From assembly GCA_963753195.1 (NCBI GenBank), contig CAVWBH010000001.1, positions 620,001 to 684,000 of the forward strand: a stretch of DNA of 64,000 nucleotides, given 5' to 3'. The notes under the pieces were generated by a model. The model was not told the DNA's origin. It worked only from the letters and a program-made list of their open reading frames with translations, and searched no databases. Source of the DNA: Palsa-504 sp963753195. Its GTDB lineage: Bacteria; Actinomycetota; Actinomycetes; Streptosporangiales; Streptosporangiaceae. Position numbers and translations under genes: made by a program. Below, piece by piece: positions 8,597 to 16,743 of the stretch (position 1 is the stretch's first letter; every line of letters begins with the position of its first letter).

Positions 8597-9050
8597 TCAC
8601 ATCGAGATCGCCCTATTGCCGGTTTCCGGCGTATCTTGGCTGTCCCCCTCGGCCAGCACCGCCGCGGTGGCCGGAACGGGCGGCGATACATCCTCGCCGA
8701 GGAACTCGGTCAGGCGGCCCGGGTGGCCGAGCAGGTAGAGCATCATCCTGCCCCGGAGCGTGGCCGACGCCGTGACCTCGACGGCCGCGCGGAACAGCGC
8801 GGTGAACGCCGCGTCGAGGACCATCCCCGTCTCCTGGCCCGCCGCCAGGCCCGCCGCCGTCGCGGCCGCATAAGCCCAGCAGACCTCGGCGGCCGCGTCG
8901 AGCAGCACGTCTTCCTTGGCCGGGAAGTAATGGAAGAAGGTGCCCCAGCTGACTCCCGCGGCGGCCACGATGTCCCGACCCGTGCCACGTCCAGTCCCAC
9001 CTTGGCGTATTCGGCCATGGCCGCCTCGTAGAGCGAGGCGGCGCACGGGA
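8597..9050 (-). pseudogene. TetR/AcrR-family regulator, frameshifted and N-terminally truncated
   Basis: The carboxy part (about 8990 to 8597) has the end of a TetR helix-turn-helix, DIVAAAGVSWGTFFHYFPAK, followed by a helical ligand-binding region ending ETGNRAISM. The preceding helix (SLYEAAMAEYAKVGLDVARV) is present but in another frame; the two join near 8990 by a one-base shift. The first residues are missing, and the gene abuts an ABC-exporter relic on the opposite strand at 9074. TetR genes beside exporters usually repress them, so this is likely the wreck of a regulator-exporter pair. Confidence 0.65.
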
Positions 9051-9073
9051 CCCAGGAGGCGGACGGGACGGGG

Positions 9074-9257
9074 GTAGGGACGATCACCGTGCTGGTCTCG
9101 CACCGGTTCGGCAGCGTGCACATAGCGGACCAGATCATCGTGATGGACGGCGGCCGCGTCGCGGAGTCCGGCGATCACTAGCAGCTGATCGACCGCGGCG
9201 GCATCTACGCCGAGCTGTTCGCCCTGCAGGCCGCGGGCTACCGCCGATAGCATCCTG
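9074..9257 (+). pseudogene. ABC exporter C-terminal relic, copy 1
   Basis: The translation reads ITVLVSHRFGSVHIADQIIV, then MDGGRVAESGDH, a stop codon (TAG), and QLIDRGGIYAELFALQAAGY to a normal stop at 9250. The H-loop (SHRF) and the tail are those of ABC-exporter nucleotide-binding domains. Walker A, the signature and Walker B are absent upstream. It is nearly identical to 16075-16275, so the two form a dispersed direct repeat bracketing 6.8 kb. Confidence 0.8.
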
Positions 9258-9376
9258 ACTGCCCCGAGCCCCGTGCGACAGATGCCGTGTCTTGCCGGTC
9301 CGGAGTGCCCCCAATATTGCGTCACATCCGGCGGGCTCCTGCGTTTCCGGTCCTTGCGTCCCGCTCCATGGGCTGA

Positions 9377-10642
9377 TCAGGGTATGGGGGCCAGGTGCTG
9401 GCTGAGGCGGTTGCCGCTTGTCGTGAAGACGCCGCCGCATGCGTCGCGGACCGAGCAGGAGCGGCAGATGTCCAGGTAGTCGTTCTTCCAGTCACTGATT
9501 GAGCGGACCGCGTATCGCCACAGGCGCCGGTCCAGGACGCAGAGCTGATGGTTGTAGATCCGCGTCGTGATCCCCGCTGTCGCGAGTATGTCGACCGCTC
9601 TGGCCAGCTCGTGCTGGTAATCGGCGGGGTCGGCCCACACTAGCGGCGCGTTCGGCCGGGCCAGGCCGGTCATTTCCAGTCCCATCAGCGCGACCTGGGC
9701 GACGAACGGCAGGTTCCGAACGATGAATGCCGCCAGGCCGGCGAGGACCGGGACCGTGTGCCGCTGGACTACCACCCGGATCTCCACCGGCTGGCCGAGT
9801 GAGGCCAGGTTGAGGATGCCGTGCACTGTTTCGTCGAACGCGCCGGTGGCCTGGACAATGAAGTCGTGCAGGCCCGGCTCGGGTGCGTAAACCGGGATGC
9901 CGGCCATGATGTCGGAAATTCCGACCGCCGCGTAGCGGCGGGTGAACTCGGAGTCGGCGAAACGGCGGCCGTTGGTCAGTAGGTGTACCGAGAGCCCGGG
10001 TGCTACCCGCTGGCAGTGCTCTAGGAGGTCGATGAGGGCGTCTACGCGCAGCGTAGGTTCGCCGCCGGTAAGGCTGAGAGCCTGAGTGCCTGGCGGGAGC
10101 AGGCTGATTACCTTCTTTGCCCGGTCAAATAGCCAGGCGTCGTCGCGGTCCTTCGGCGGTTGTGAGCACATGAGGCAGTAGTTGTCGCATTGCTCGGTGA
10201 GCAGCAGGGCGTTGTGCCTGGCGGAGTTCTTCCACAGCACGGTGACCCGGCGGCCGTCGCCGGGGACGTGGATGATGTCTCCCGTGTCCAGGTGCGCCAG
10301 CTCGGGCCCGAGCCTGAGCACCGGGCCGGGCCTCCGGGATATCTCGGGGCCGCGCGCCTCAGTGATCCGGGGCGTCCCGGGCCTCATCCCGGGGGCGTGG
10401 TTAGCAATGAGGTAGAGGCCGTACCCGGGTGGTGCGGCCTTCTCGTCCCGCAGTAGGCATGCGATGGACGGGCCGGGGACCTCGCCGTCGGCGCGGCTGC
10501 GTTCGCTGTCTGCCTCGTCAGGCAGGCAGATCCGCCATACATCGTCGGCCATCGGCCCGGCCAGCCCGCTTGCGTCGGCCCGGCCCAGCAGCCTCAGCAT
10601 GACCGTCCCGGCCTTGCTGACTCTTCCGGGGCGTACCGCCAT
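9377..10642 (-). CDS. hxsC: His-Xaa-Ser system radical SAM protein HxsC
   Basis: A 421-residue radical S-adenosylmethionine enzyme predicted to help modify the HxsA peptide. An N-terminal domain of about 145 residues precedes the radical SAM core, whose [4Fe-4S] cluster motif C-x3-C-x2-C is at C152, C156 and C159 (CDNYCLMC). The SAM-binding GGE motif appears as LSLTGGEPTLR. Near the C-terminus a Cys group, ICRSCSVRDACGGVF, is typical of HxsC and could hold an auxiliary cluster. It is the last gene of the hxsA-D-B-C operon, 22 bases after hxsB. The paired maturases with one HXS-repeat peptide are the basis for the name; no reaction product is known to me. Confidence 0.85.
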   Translation of the reverse strand: MAVRPGRVSKAGTVMLRLLGRADASGLAGPMADDVWRICLPDEADSERSRADGEVPGPSIACLLRDEKAAPPGYGLYLIANHAPGMRPGTPRITEARGPEISRRPGPVLRLGPELAHLDTGDIIHVPGDGRRVTVLWKNSARHNALLLTEQCDNYCLMCSQPPKDRDDAWLFDRAKKVISLLPPGTQALSLTGGEPTLRVDALIDLLEHCQRVAPGLSVHLLTNGRRFADSEFTRRYAAVGISDIMAGIPVYAPEPGLHDFIVQATGAFDETVHGILNLASLGQPVEIRVVVQRHTVPVLAGLAAFIVRNLPFVAQVALMGLEMTGLARPNAPLVWADPADYQHELARAVDILATAGITTRIYNHQLCVLDRRLWRYAVRSISDWKNDYLDICRSCSVRDACGGVFTTSGNRLSQHLAPIP

Positions 10643-10664
10643 GGCGAGCTACCGTGTGGCGGTC

Positions 10665-12113
10665 TCACTGCGCCCACCGCCACAGCAAGTCGCGGAAATA
10701 AGGGTCGTCACGCATCTTCCGCAGCAGCAAGGTGAATACGCCCATGTTGCGCCGGCAGAACGCCGACAGCGCCTTATGCCCGGTGAAGTCTCCCATGGTC
10801 GTGTGGTGGAACACCGGGTCGGCCCCGCAGTACGGCTCGAACGCGCACGTGGTGCACATCGGCGCGCTCAGCGTGATCGATTCAGTGAGCGGGTTCAGCA
10901 GGGCATCGGTGAGCATGATGTCCGCGTAGGAAGAGTCGTGCACGGCGCCGAGCCTGAAGGTGCGGTCGCCCATTTCGGCAAGCATCCGGCCCTCGTCGCT
11001 CGCGTAGATGTCGCCATCGTAGTTATAGACGAGCGCGCCGATCCCGATCCCGGCTGGAGAGGTCAAGTCGACGTAGCCGGGGTCGGCGTTGGTGAGCATC
11101 TTCTTCGCGATGATCGACGCGTATATCTCCACCATCGGGACGCCCTGCCGGTTCAGGTCAACGATCCGGTCTAGGCCTGCCGTGTAGAACTCAAGCCACC
11201 GGTCGACGTCGTAATTCGCGCCGCCGCGGCGTCGCAGCGCGAAGCCATACGGCGAGACCGGGCGCAGGAATACCCCGCGCAACCCGAGTTCGGCGTAGGC
11301 GTCGATGATCTCGGCCGCCCGGCCAAGGCTCGCCTCCGTGGTAGTCATCAGCGCGCTGACCCTGTCGGTGCCGAGCCGTTCCTGCACTCGCCTGATGCCC
11401 GCCACTGCTTGCTGCCAGCTGTCGCCGCCGGGCCGGCGGCGGTTTCCGTTGTGCAGATCCTGCGGGCCGTCAAAGGACGTCGAGATATGGATCTGTTCTT
11501 CGGCGCAGAAGTCGAGGATTTCCTCGTCAAGCAGCGCCAGGTTCGTCGCGATCACGAACGTCAGGTCCTTGCCGTGCTCCTTATTCATCCGGTTAGCCTC
11601 GGCCGTCACCCAGCGGACGAGCGGGAAATTAAGCAGCGGCTCGCCGCCCTGGAACTCGATCTTCAATTGCGGTGACGGCGACCTGAAGGCGAGCTCAAGC
11701 GCCCGGCGCGCGGTCTCCTCCGTCATGTCGAACTCGTTCTTCGCCGCCGACTGCCGAGACACCTGGCAGTAACGGCACGTGTGCTCGCAGCGCAGCGTGA
11801 CAACAAAAATGTGCAGCCCGGTCGAATCCGGTAGCCGCCGCATCCGGGTGCGCAGCTTAATGGCCAGCAGCTCGGCAGGCAGTGTCTCGCCGGGCACCTG
11901 GATGAGGTGCGCAGCCCGCAGCCGCGCAAGCAGTTCCTGATCTGCGCAGGTCCCGTCCGCGATGGAACTCAGCTCGTCCGGCGTCACGAACACGTGCTCC
12001 CCCACCAGGTTGGTGAGGACCACCGAGTCCGTGTCGATCCGGTGAAACCGCAGCGGCAGCAACTGCCAGCCGTGCCGGGGCAGCGCCGTCGCCGCCCGCT
12101 CCAGTTTGATCAC
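10665..12113 (-). CDS. hxsB: His-Xaa-Ser system radical SAM maturase HxsB (SPASM type)
   Basis: A 482-residue radical SAM protein. The N-terminus (RFHRIDTDSVVLTNLVGEHV) resembles a peptide-recognition region. The cluster motif is C109-x3-C113-x2-C116 (RCEHTCRYC), followed by the glycine motif IEFQGGEPLLNF. The C-terminal region has a SPASM-like cysteine set (APMCTTCAFEPYCGADPVF and a later FCRRN) that would bind auxiliary [4Fe-4S] clusters, as in maturases of ribosomal peptides. It overlaps hxsD by four bases (ATGA), implying translational coupling. It probably acts on the His/Ser-rich region of HxsA; the chemistry (crosslink, epimerisation or other) cannot be read from sequence. Confidence 0.88.
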   Translation of the reverse strand: MIKLERAATALPRHGWQLLPLRFHRIDTDSVVLTNLVGEHVFVTPDELSSIADGTCADQELLARLRAAHLIQVPGETLPAELLAIKLRTRMRRLPDSTGLHIFVVTLRCEHTCRYCQVSRQSAAKNEFDMTEETARRALELAFRSPSPQLKIEFQGGEPLLNFPLVRWVTAEANRMNKEHGKDLTFVIATNLALLDEEILDFCAEEQIHISTSFDGPQDLHNGNRRRPGGDSWQQAVAGIRRVQERLGTDRVSALMTTTEASLGRAAEIIDAYAELGLRGVFLRPVSPYGFALRRRGGANYDVDRWLEFYTAGLDRIVDLNRQGVPMVEIYASIIAKKMLTNADPGYVDLTSPAGIGIGALVYNYDGDIYASDEGRMLAEMGDRTFRLGAVHDSSYADIMLTDALLNPLTESITLSAPMCTTCAFEPYCGADPVFHHTTMGDFTGHKALSAFCRRNMGVFTLLLRKMRDDPYFRDLLWRWAQ

Positions 12114-12475
12114 GCCGGGTCCTCGGCTTCGGCAAGGCCGGTCTGTGAGAACGCCAGCGCGAAGACCAGGTTCCGTAGCGGCTCGGTCTCCTTCGCGATC
12201 CGCACCCGCAGGGTCTGGTCGTTCACTTCCATGCGGAACCGGTGCTTCAGCTCGTCGCCGGTGGTGTCCCGCCTGCGCGGGAACAAGGTGCAGACATAGT
12301 CCGCGCCGCAGACGCGGATGTCGACGGTCATCTCGGCGGCTACCGCATAGGCGCTCCGCTGCAACGCGTCCAGGTCCACCGTGGTCTGGTCAAAAGCCAG
12401 TGTCATCTCCGCGGCACCGGTCGCGCCAGCACCAGTTGCCTCAGCACCGCTGTTGGGTGTGCCCGCCGGGCTCAT
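12110..12475 (-). CDS. hxsD: HxsD-like small protein of the His-Xaa-Ser system
   Basis: 121 residues from ATG 12475, with ribosome-binding site GGGAGGACGCG. After a low-complexity Ala/Gly N-terminus, the conserved part (VDLDALQRSAYAVAAEMTVD, then FRMEVNDQTLRVRIAKE) matches the size, position and character of HxsD, the third constant component of Hxs loci. The C-terminal LNDYxLRE-type motif I associate with the family is not obvious here (FALAFSQTGL occupies that place), so the call leans on context. It overlaps hxsA and hxsB by four bases each. It may serve as a chaperone or leader-binding partner, by analogy with small proteins of other peptide-maturation loci. Confidence 0.65.
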   Translation of the reverse strand: MSPAGTPNSGAEATGAGATGAAEMTLAFDQTTVDLDALQRSAYAVAAEMTVDIRVCGADYVCTLFPRRRDTTGDELKHRFRMEVNDQTLRVRIAKETEPLRNLVFALAFSQTGLAEAEDPA

Positions 12476-13014
12476 CGCGTCCTCCCTCGGCGGGCGAGCC
12501 GCCTGATCCAGCCCATAAGGGCACTGAACGGCGCGACAATGACAAATGCGCAGCCCCCGCCTTTGCTCGCGGCCGGGCTGCCGCTTCCCAGATCCACTGA
12601 GCTGCTCGCCAAGCTGCCCGAGGCCGGCGCGGCAGAAGGTGACCCCCCCAAGTTCGCGCTGGCGGCAGGTGACCCGCCCAAGTTCGCGCTGGCAACCGGG
12701 CCCGGGCTCGCTGGCGGGGGCTGCTGGGGCGCGACTGGCGCCGCGCTCGTTGGCGCCGGGACAGGGACCGACGAGACATGCGAAGAGTGCGAGACATGGG
12801 AGGCATGGCCTCCTGAGCCCGACACATGGGATGAATGGCTGACGTGAACCCCGGCGCTCGCTGGCGCCTGGCCCTTTACCGCGAGAAGCGGAAACGCCAC
12901 GACGTTAGGCCCATCGCGCTTTCCCGCCAAAAGCGGCGCTGCCTGGGCAGGGGTTGCGCCGAGAGCTACTGCAGTTACCGCGACGGCGAGCGGGAGAATC
13001 GGTGACTTCCGCAC
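12472..13014 (-). CDS. hxsA: HxsA-like secreted His-Xaa-Ser repeat peptide precursor
   Basis: 180 residues from GTG 13014. That start places a textbook signal peptide at the N-terminus (RKSPILPLAVAVTAVALGA, cleavage after TPAQA); an ATG at 13095 would add 27 residues. Two histidine/serine blocks follow: HVSHSSHVS at 57-65 and HASHVSHSSHVS at 70-81, seven His-Xaa-Ser units in all, joined by GSGG. Then come a Pro/Ala linker, two ASANLGGSP repeats (108-126), and a C-terminal KGGGCAFVIVAPFSALMGW segment with an Arg-rich tail, resembling a membrane anchor or sorting signal. The HXS block is the expected target of HxsB/HxsC. Function of the mature product is unknown. Confidence 0.78.
   Translation of the reverse strand: MRKSPILPLAVAVTAVALGATPAQAAPLLAGKRDGPNVVAFPLLAVKGQAPASAGVHVSHSSHVSGSGGHASHVSHSSHVSSVPVPAPTSAAPVAPQQPPPASPGPVASANLGGSPAASANLGGSPSAAPASGSLASSSVDLGSGSPAASKGGGCAFVIVAPFSALMGWIRRLARRGRTR
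12638..12697 (-). repeat. 30-bp tandem duplication inside hxsA
   Basis: Units 12638-12667 and 12668-12697 are nearly identical (GGTGACCC.CCCAAGTTCGC..., a few differences near the ends) and encode the two copies of ASANLGGSP with linker. In-frame duplication suggests length variation of the linker between the HXS blocks and the C-terminal segment. Confidence 0.85.
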
Positions 13015-13740
13015 GACTGGACCATACCAGCGGAACCCCGGACGGATGCCGCAACAAAGAAATCGGCTGGGACAGCGATTCCGCCGCGGCATCATATTGA
13101 TTGACCCTTTCCAGGGAACGGGTCACTGGCCGAGCCGCGGACGACCCATCGGGCAGCTCGGATCGCCCGGATGTGCACGGCCCCCGCAGCTAGTTATGGC
13201 ACATCGGCCTCACTACGGAACTAAGCAGACAATTCGCACTAAACGGCGGATCAGGTGCGGCCCGCGAATCACACGCGGGGTTCCCCGGAAAACGTGGACA
13301 CTTTGACTTGGCTGATCTTGCCTATCCGCGCTTTCCAATAGCTGCCATGTTCCGCCGGAGCGCAGGCCCGTCCAGGGAGGAACGACCTAATGGGGTTGTA
13401 GGCAGGTCATTGCTTGGAACGACCCGGGCGGATCAGCCCTCGGTCAAGACTGCGGGACCTGTCTTCGGCCGGCACCGGGAACCCGTCGCTGGACCCCGGG
13501 GCTATGACCCCTGCTGTGAGACCCGGGTCCCGCTGCCGGCCCCCGGGCGACACGCGGGCTGGTTCCGTGACCTGGGCGGTTCGCGTCGGTATGAGTGGTC
13601 GTGGCCTGAGCCACCCGAAGGAACGACCCCTTAACGGAGCCGGGAGCCTCCGAGCCCTGGCCGGGACCGGGGCCTGCGGGCGGCCGGGGTCGCGAACGGC
13701 TAATCGGATGGCGGGCCCCAGAGCCCTTCCATTAGGGAGC
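13015..13740 (+). ncRNA. gene-free stretch; possible IS110 left-end structured RNA (bridge-RNA candidate)
   Basis: No protein-coding gene is convincing over about 700 bases between hxsA and the IS110-type transposase. The part from about 13400 to 13740 is rich in short inverted segments, for example GGACCC near 13492 with GGGTCC near 13525. IS110 elements are known to carry a long noncoding left end that is transcribed as a bridge RNA guiding target choice. Position and orientation fit, but neither the loops nor the element boundary could be verified by eye. The hxs promoter, reading leftward, must lie in 13015-13150. Confidence 0.3.
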
Positions 13741-13811
13741 GCGCGTGCCCCTGCACGGCTCAGACCAGCGCGAACAATGCCCTGGACAAGAGGAAGAGGG
13801 AGAGGGAGCAG

Positions 13812-15049
13812 TTGGACGCATTTTGCGGGATCGACTGGGCGAAGACCACCACGACATCGCCCTCGTGGACTCCGGCGGCGGGCTGCTGGCCCGCGCGAGG
13901 ATCAGCGACGACACGGCCGGGCTGACAGCATTGCTGGAACTGCTCGCCGCTCACGGCGACAGCGGCGGGGACCCGGTCCCGGTCGCGATCGAGACACCTC
14001 GCGGGCTGCTGGTCGCCTGCCTGCGGGCCACGGGCCGGCCGGTTTACCCGGTCAACCCGATGGCGGTGGCCCGCTACCGGGACCGGCACTCGGTCTCCGG
14101 CGGCAAGTCCGACCACCGCGACGCGGTCGTGCTCGCCAGCATCCTGCGCACGGACCGGCACGCGCACCGGCCCCTGCCGGCCGACAGCGAGCTCGCACAG
14201 GCCGTCGCGGTGCTGGCCCGCGCCCAGCAGGACGCGGTCTGGGACCGGATCCAGGCCCATAACAAGCTCCGCTCTCACCTGCGCGAGTACTACCCAGGGT
14301 TCCTGGCCGCGTTCGCCGCCGCCAAGGGCGGCATCATGCGCCCCGAGGCCCGCGTCCTCCCGGCCGCCGCCCCCACCCCGGCCACCGGGGCCCGGCTCAC
14401 CTTGGCCCAGCTGAAAGCCCTGCTGCGCAAGGCCGGGCGCAGCCGCGGCATCGACGCCGAAGCCCAGCGCCTGCGCGACGCACTCCGCGAAGAGCAGATG
14501 CGCCAGCTCCCGCTCGTCGAAGACGCCATGGGCCGCCAGTCCCTCGCCCTGCTGCGCCAGCTCGACGCTGCCTGCGACAGCGCAGCCGACCTCGAGGCAG
14601 CAGCCGCCGAGTCTTTTAACCAGCACCCGGACGCCGGAATCATCACCAGCTTCCCAGGCATCGGCGCGCTCACCGGCGCCCGGGTGCTCGCCGAGATCGG
14701 AGACGACCGGTCCCGCTTCCAGCATGCCAAAAGACTCAAGGCCTACGCAGGAGCCGCCCCGGTTACCAGAGCAAGCGGCAAGAACAGGTCCGTGACCTGC
14801 CGCAGGATCAAGAACAGCAGGCTCGCCGCAGCCGGCTACATCTGGGCCTTCGCCGCCCTCACCTCCTCACCCGGCGCCCGAGCCCACTACGACCGCCGCC
14901 GCGACACCGGCGACCGGCACACCGCCGCCCTCCGCAACCTCTACAGCCGGCTCCTCGGCTGCCTGCACCACTGCCTCGCCACCCGCCAGCACTACGACGA
15001 GACCACCGCATTCCCCAGCAGCAACAGCAAACTCCCCGAGGCAGCTTGA
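13812..15049 (+). pseudogene. IS110-family transposase with N-terminal frameshift
   Basis: From TTG 13812, preceded by a purine-rich GAGGGAG, the sequence reads LDAFCGIDWA, the start of the DEDD RuvC-like domain with its first catalytic Asp. It then needs a +1 base near 13840 to continue EDHHDIALVDSGGGLLARAR in the frame that ends at 15049. The rest is complete: DEDD domain (VAIETPRGLLV, SDHRDAVVLASIL) and the C-terminal Transposase_20 domain with its catalytic serine region (ITSFPGIGALTGARVLAEIG ... PVTRASGK). In the single long frame starting at 13745 the GIDWA motif is lost. One missing G explains the defect; a sequencing error is possible. Confidence 0.8.
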
Positions 15050-15121
15050 CACCTAAACAGCATCGGATGTCTTGACAGGGGCCGGGCACCGGCCGATCCT
15101 GGACGGCGGAGAAGCTGGGCA

Positions 15122-15195
15122 TCAGGCCATCTTCCCGGTCTGCAATGCGAGCTCATAGCCGATCGGGGACATCATGCCCAGCGCGGAACTCAGGC
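15122..15195 (-). pseudogene. IS3-family OrfB C-terminal remnant
   Basis: The minus strand reads LSSALGMMSPIGYELALQTG-KMA-stop, the hallmark C-terminal end of IS3 OrfB (the (H)SxLGxxSPxxYE motif). Everything upstream in that frame is lost. It lies in the 333-base gene-free gap 15050-15382, whose remainder (about 15200-15380) contains a protein-like stretch on the minus strand (FQGLRITPNNNVIGGYAGIV) that I do not recognise. Confidence 0.6.
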
Positions 15196-15382
15196 CACTA
15201 CGGCCGCTTGAAACGGGCCGCGTGCTGAACGCCATCGACGACGATGCCGGCGTACCCGCCGATCACGTTGTTGTTCGGGGTGATCCGCAAGCCCTGGAAC
15301 AAGAACAGCTGCTGGTCGGCTCGGCATCTCGTCGAACGGCGTCAACATCGCCGGTGACTCCCTTGTTGATCGGCGAGCGCGG

Positions 15383-15865
15383 TCATCGTTCCCCCAGCGA
15401 CGATCCCGAGATTCCGCGGGCGCGGGCCGCTTCCATAATCTCGGGATGCCCGAGGCGCCAGGTGACGTTGAGGTTGACCCGGACCAGCTTCCAACTGCCG
15501 CGCTCGCGCACGAGCCGGTTCCGGTAGTAGCCGCCGACCGTGTAGTAGGATTCCGGATCCTCGGGATCGAGCACGTGGTGGGCGCGCACGTACATTGTGA
15601 TCTGCGCGCTGTCGCCGTACAGTTCCACCAGCGGATTCGACATCATGTGCTGCGTCGCGGCGAGGCCCCCGAACAACGGCTTCATCCCGGCAACCCAGTC
15701 ATCAGCCGCCACCGTCACCGGCGGCAGCCCTGGGTCATAGCTCGAGAAGTCGATTTCGACCTCGTCGGCGAACAACGAGCGGTACATCACCCAGTCACGA
15801 GTGTCGACTCCGGTGGCATACCGATACACGCACTCGGCGACGGCTATCTTGTCCTCTGCGCTCAC
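15383..15865 (-). CDS. nuclear transport factor 2 / SnoaL-like family protein
   Basis: 160 residues from GTG 15865, with GAGAGGAT about nine bases upstream. The layout is that of the NTF2-like alpha+beta barrel: opening helix KIAVAECVYRYATGVDTRDW, then YRSLFADEVEIDF, an ATQHMMSN strand and the closing GSWKLVRVNLNVTW. Members include small hydratases, isomerases and subunits of aromatic-ring dioxygenases that act on hydrophobic substrates. No catalytic assignment is possible. It is monocistronic within mobile debris; the fragmentary FAD oxidase and monooxygenase nearby suggest remains of a catabolic or secondary-metabolism locus. Confidence 0.75.
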   Translation of the reverse strand: MSAEDKIAVAECVYRYATGVDTRDWVMYRSLFADEVEIDFSSYDPGLPPVTVAADDWVAGMKPLFGGLAATQHMMSNPLVELYGDSAQITMYVRAHHVLDPEDPESYYTVGGYYRNRLVRERGSWKLVRVNLNVTWRLGHPEIMEAARARGISGSSLGER

Positions 15866-16074
15866 GCGAACGCATCCTCTCGCACTTCTCGGTCGTCACC
15901 GCTTAGTCCTCACCGATTGGCCCCAATCAGACTCTAGCCCGCAGGATGTCAGGAGCGGTGGGCCAGTACCGGGGCGGGCTGGAGTACCTGAAGTTACCTG
16001 CCGCTGGGCTGGTGTCGGGGAACTCCAGCTACCGTGAGACGGCGGACGGGACGCAGGCGGTGGACGGATCGGGC

Positions 16075-16275
16075 GTAGGGACGATCACCGTGCTGGTCTC
16101 GCACCGGTTCGGCACCGTGCACATTCGGCACCGTGCACATGGCGGACCAGATCATCGTGATGGACGGCGGCCGCGTCGCGGAGTCCGGCGATCACCAGCA
16201 GCTGATCGACCGCGGCGGCATCTACGCCGAGTTGTTCGCCCTGCAGGCCGCGGGCTACCGCCGATAGCATCCTGG
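16075..16275 (+). pseudogene. ABC exporter C-terminal relic, copy 2
   Basis: It is nearly identical to 9074-9257 and starts with the same ITVLVSHRFG coding. A 16-base tandem duplication breaks the frame after FGTVHI; the rest (MDGGRVAESGDHQQLIDRGG) is intact in another frame and lacks the stop codon present in copy 1. The relics have therefore decayed independently after duplication. No upstream ATPase core is present. Confidence 0.8.
16108..16139 (+). repeat. 16-bp exact tandem duplication
   Basis: TTCGGCACCGTGCACA occurs at 16108-16123 and again at 16124-16139. Copy 1 of the relic at 9.1 kb has a single unit, so this is a derived insertion. Sixteen bases shift the reading frame. Confidence 0.9.
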
Positions 16276-16575
16276 CCACCCGGAGGCCCTGACGATCTCC
16301 GCGACCGGGCGCGATTTACCCACCCCGGTTCGCCGCCGATGAAGATCAGCTCACGCGGGCCGGAACGGACAGCGGCCCAGCCGTGCTCGGCCGCTGCCGT
16401 CTCCGTCTGGTCATGACCGGCTGGACTCCGGGTCCTACCGTCAGATGTATCCCGGCAGGCGGCGCGCGCTGCAGCCTGGGTCCCCACACGGAGGACACCA
16501 TGACAAGACATCGATGACCTCGTTGCTCGACCACGTGACCGGCCCGGCCGACACCCCCGGCTACGAGGAGGCCAG
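16276..16575. other. gene-free stretch
   Basis: No intact gene was found. A minus-strand patch near 16330-16390 reads HGWAAVRSGPRELIFIGGEP, which looks protein-derived but has no start and is not recognised. It is probably further decayed sequence between two relics. Confidence 0.3.
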
Positions 16576-16727
16576 ATGGGGTACGTCAACTTCGCGTCGC
16601 CAGATGCCAGCGGCAAGTGCGGGAGAGCTACGGCACTGGGTACGACCGGCTCGCGCAGATCAAGCGACACTACGACCCGGCCAACCTCTTCCACCTCAAC
16701 CAGAACGTCAGCCCGCAGCGGGGATGA
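16576..16727 (+). pseudogene. FAD-linked (berberine-bridge type) oxidase C-terminal remnant
   Basis: GYVNFASPDA appears in one frame. The continuation VRESYGTGYDRLAQIKRHYD then PANLFHLNQNVSP, to the stop at 725-727 of the 16 kb block, appears in another. Together they match the characteristic C-terminus of berberine-bridge-like FAD oxidases (YGxxYDRLxxIKxxYDPxNLFxxNQN). The FAD domain is absent. It ends 16 bases before the FAD monooxygenase. Confidence 0.7.
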
Positions 16728-16743
16728 GCAGATCGGACGGGCA

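Noticed and set aside
13414..14262. 282-residue plus-strand open frame overlapping the IS110 transposase
   Set aside because: Out of frame with the conserved transposase domains; mostly Arg/Pro/Gly shadow sequence. Only the short GIDWA part of another frame is meaningful.
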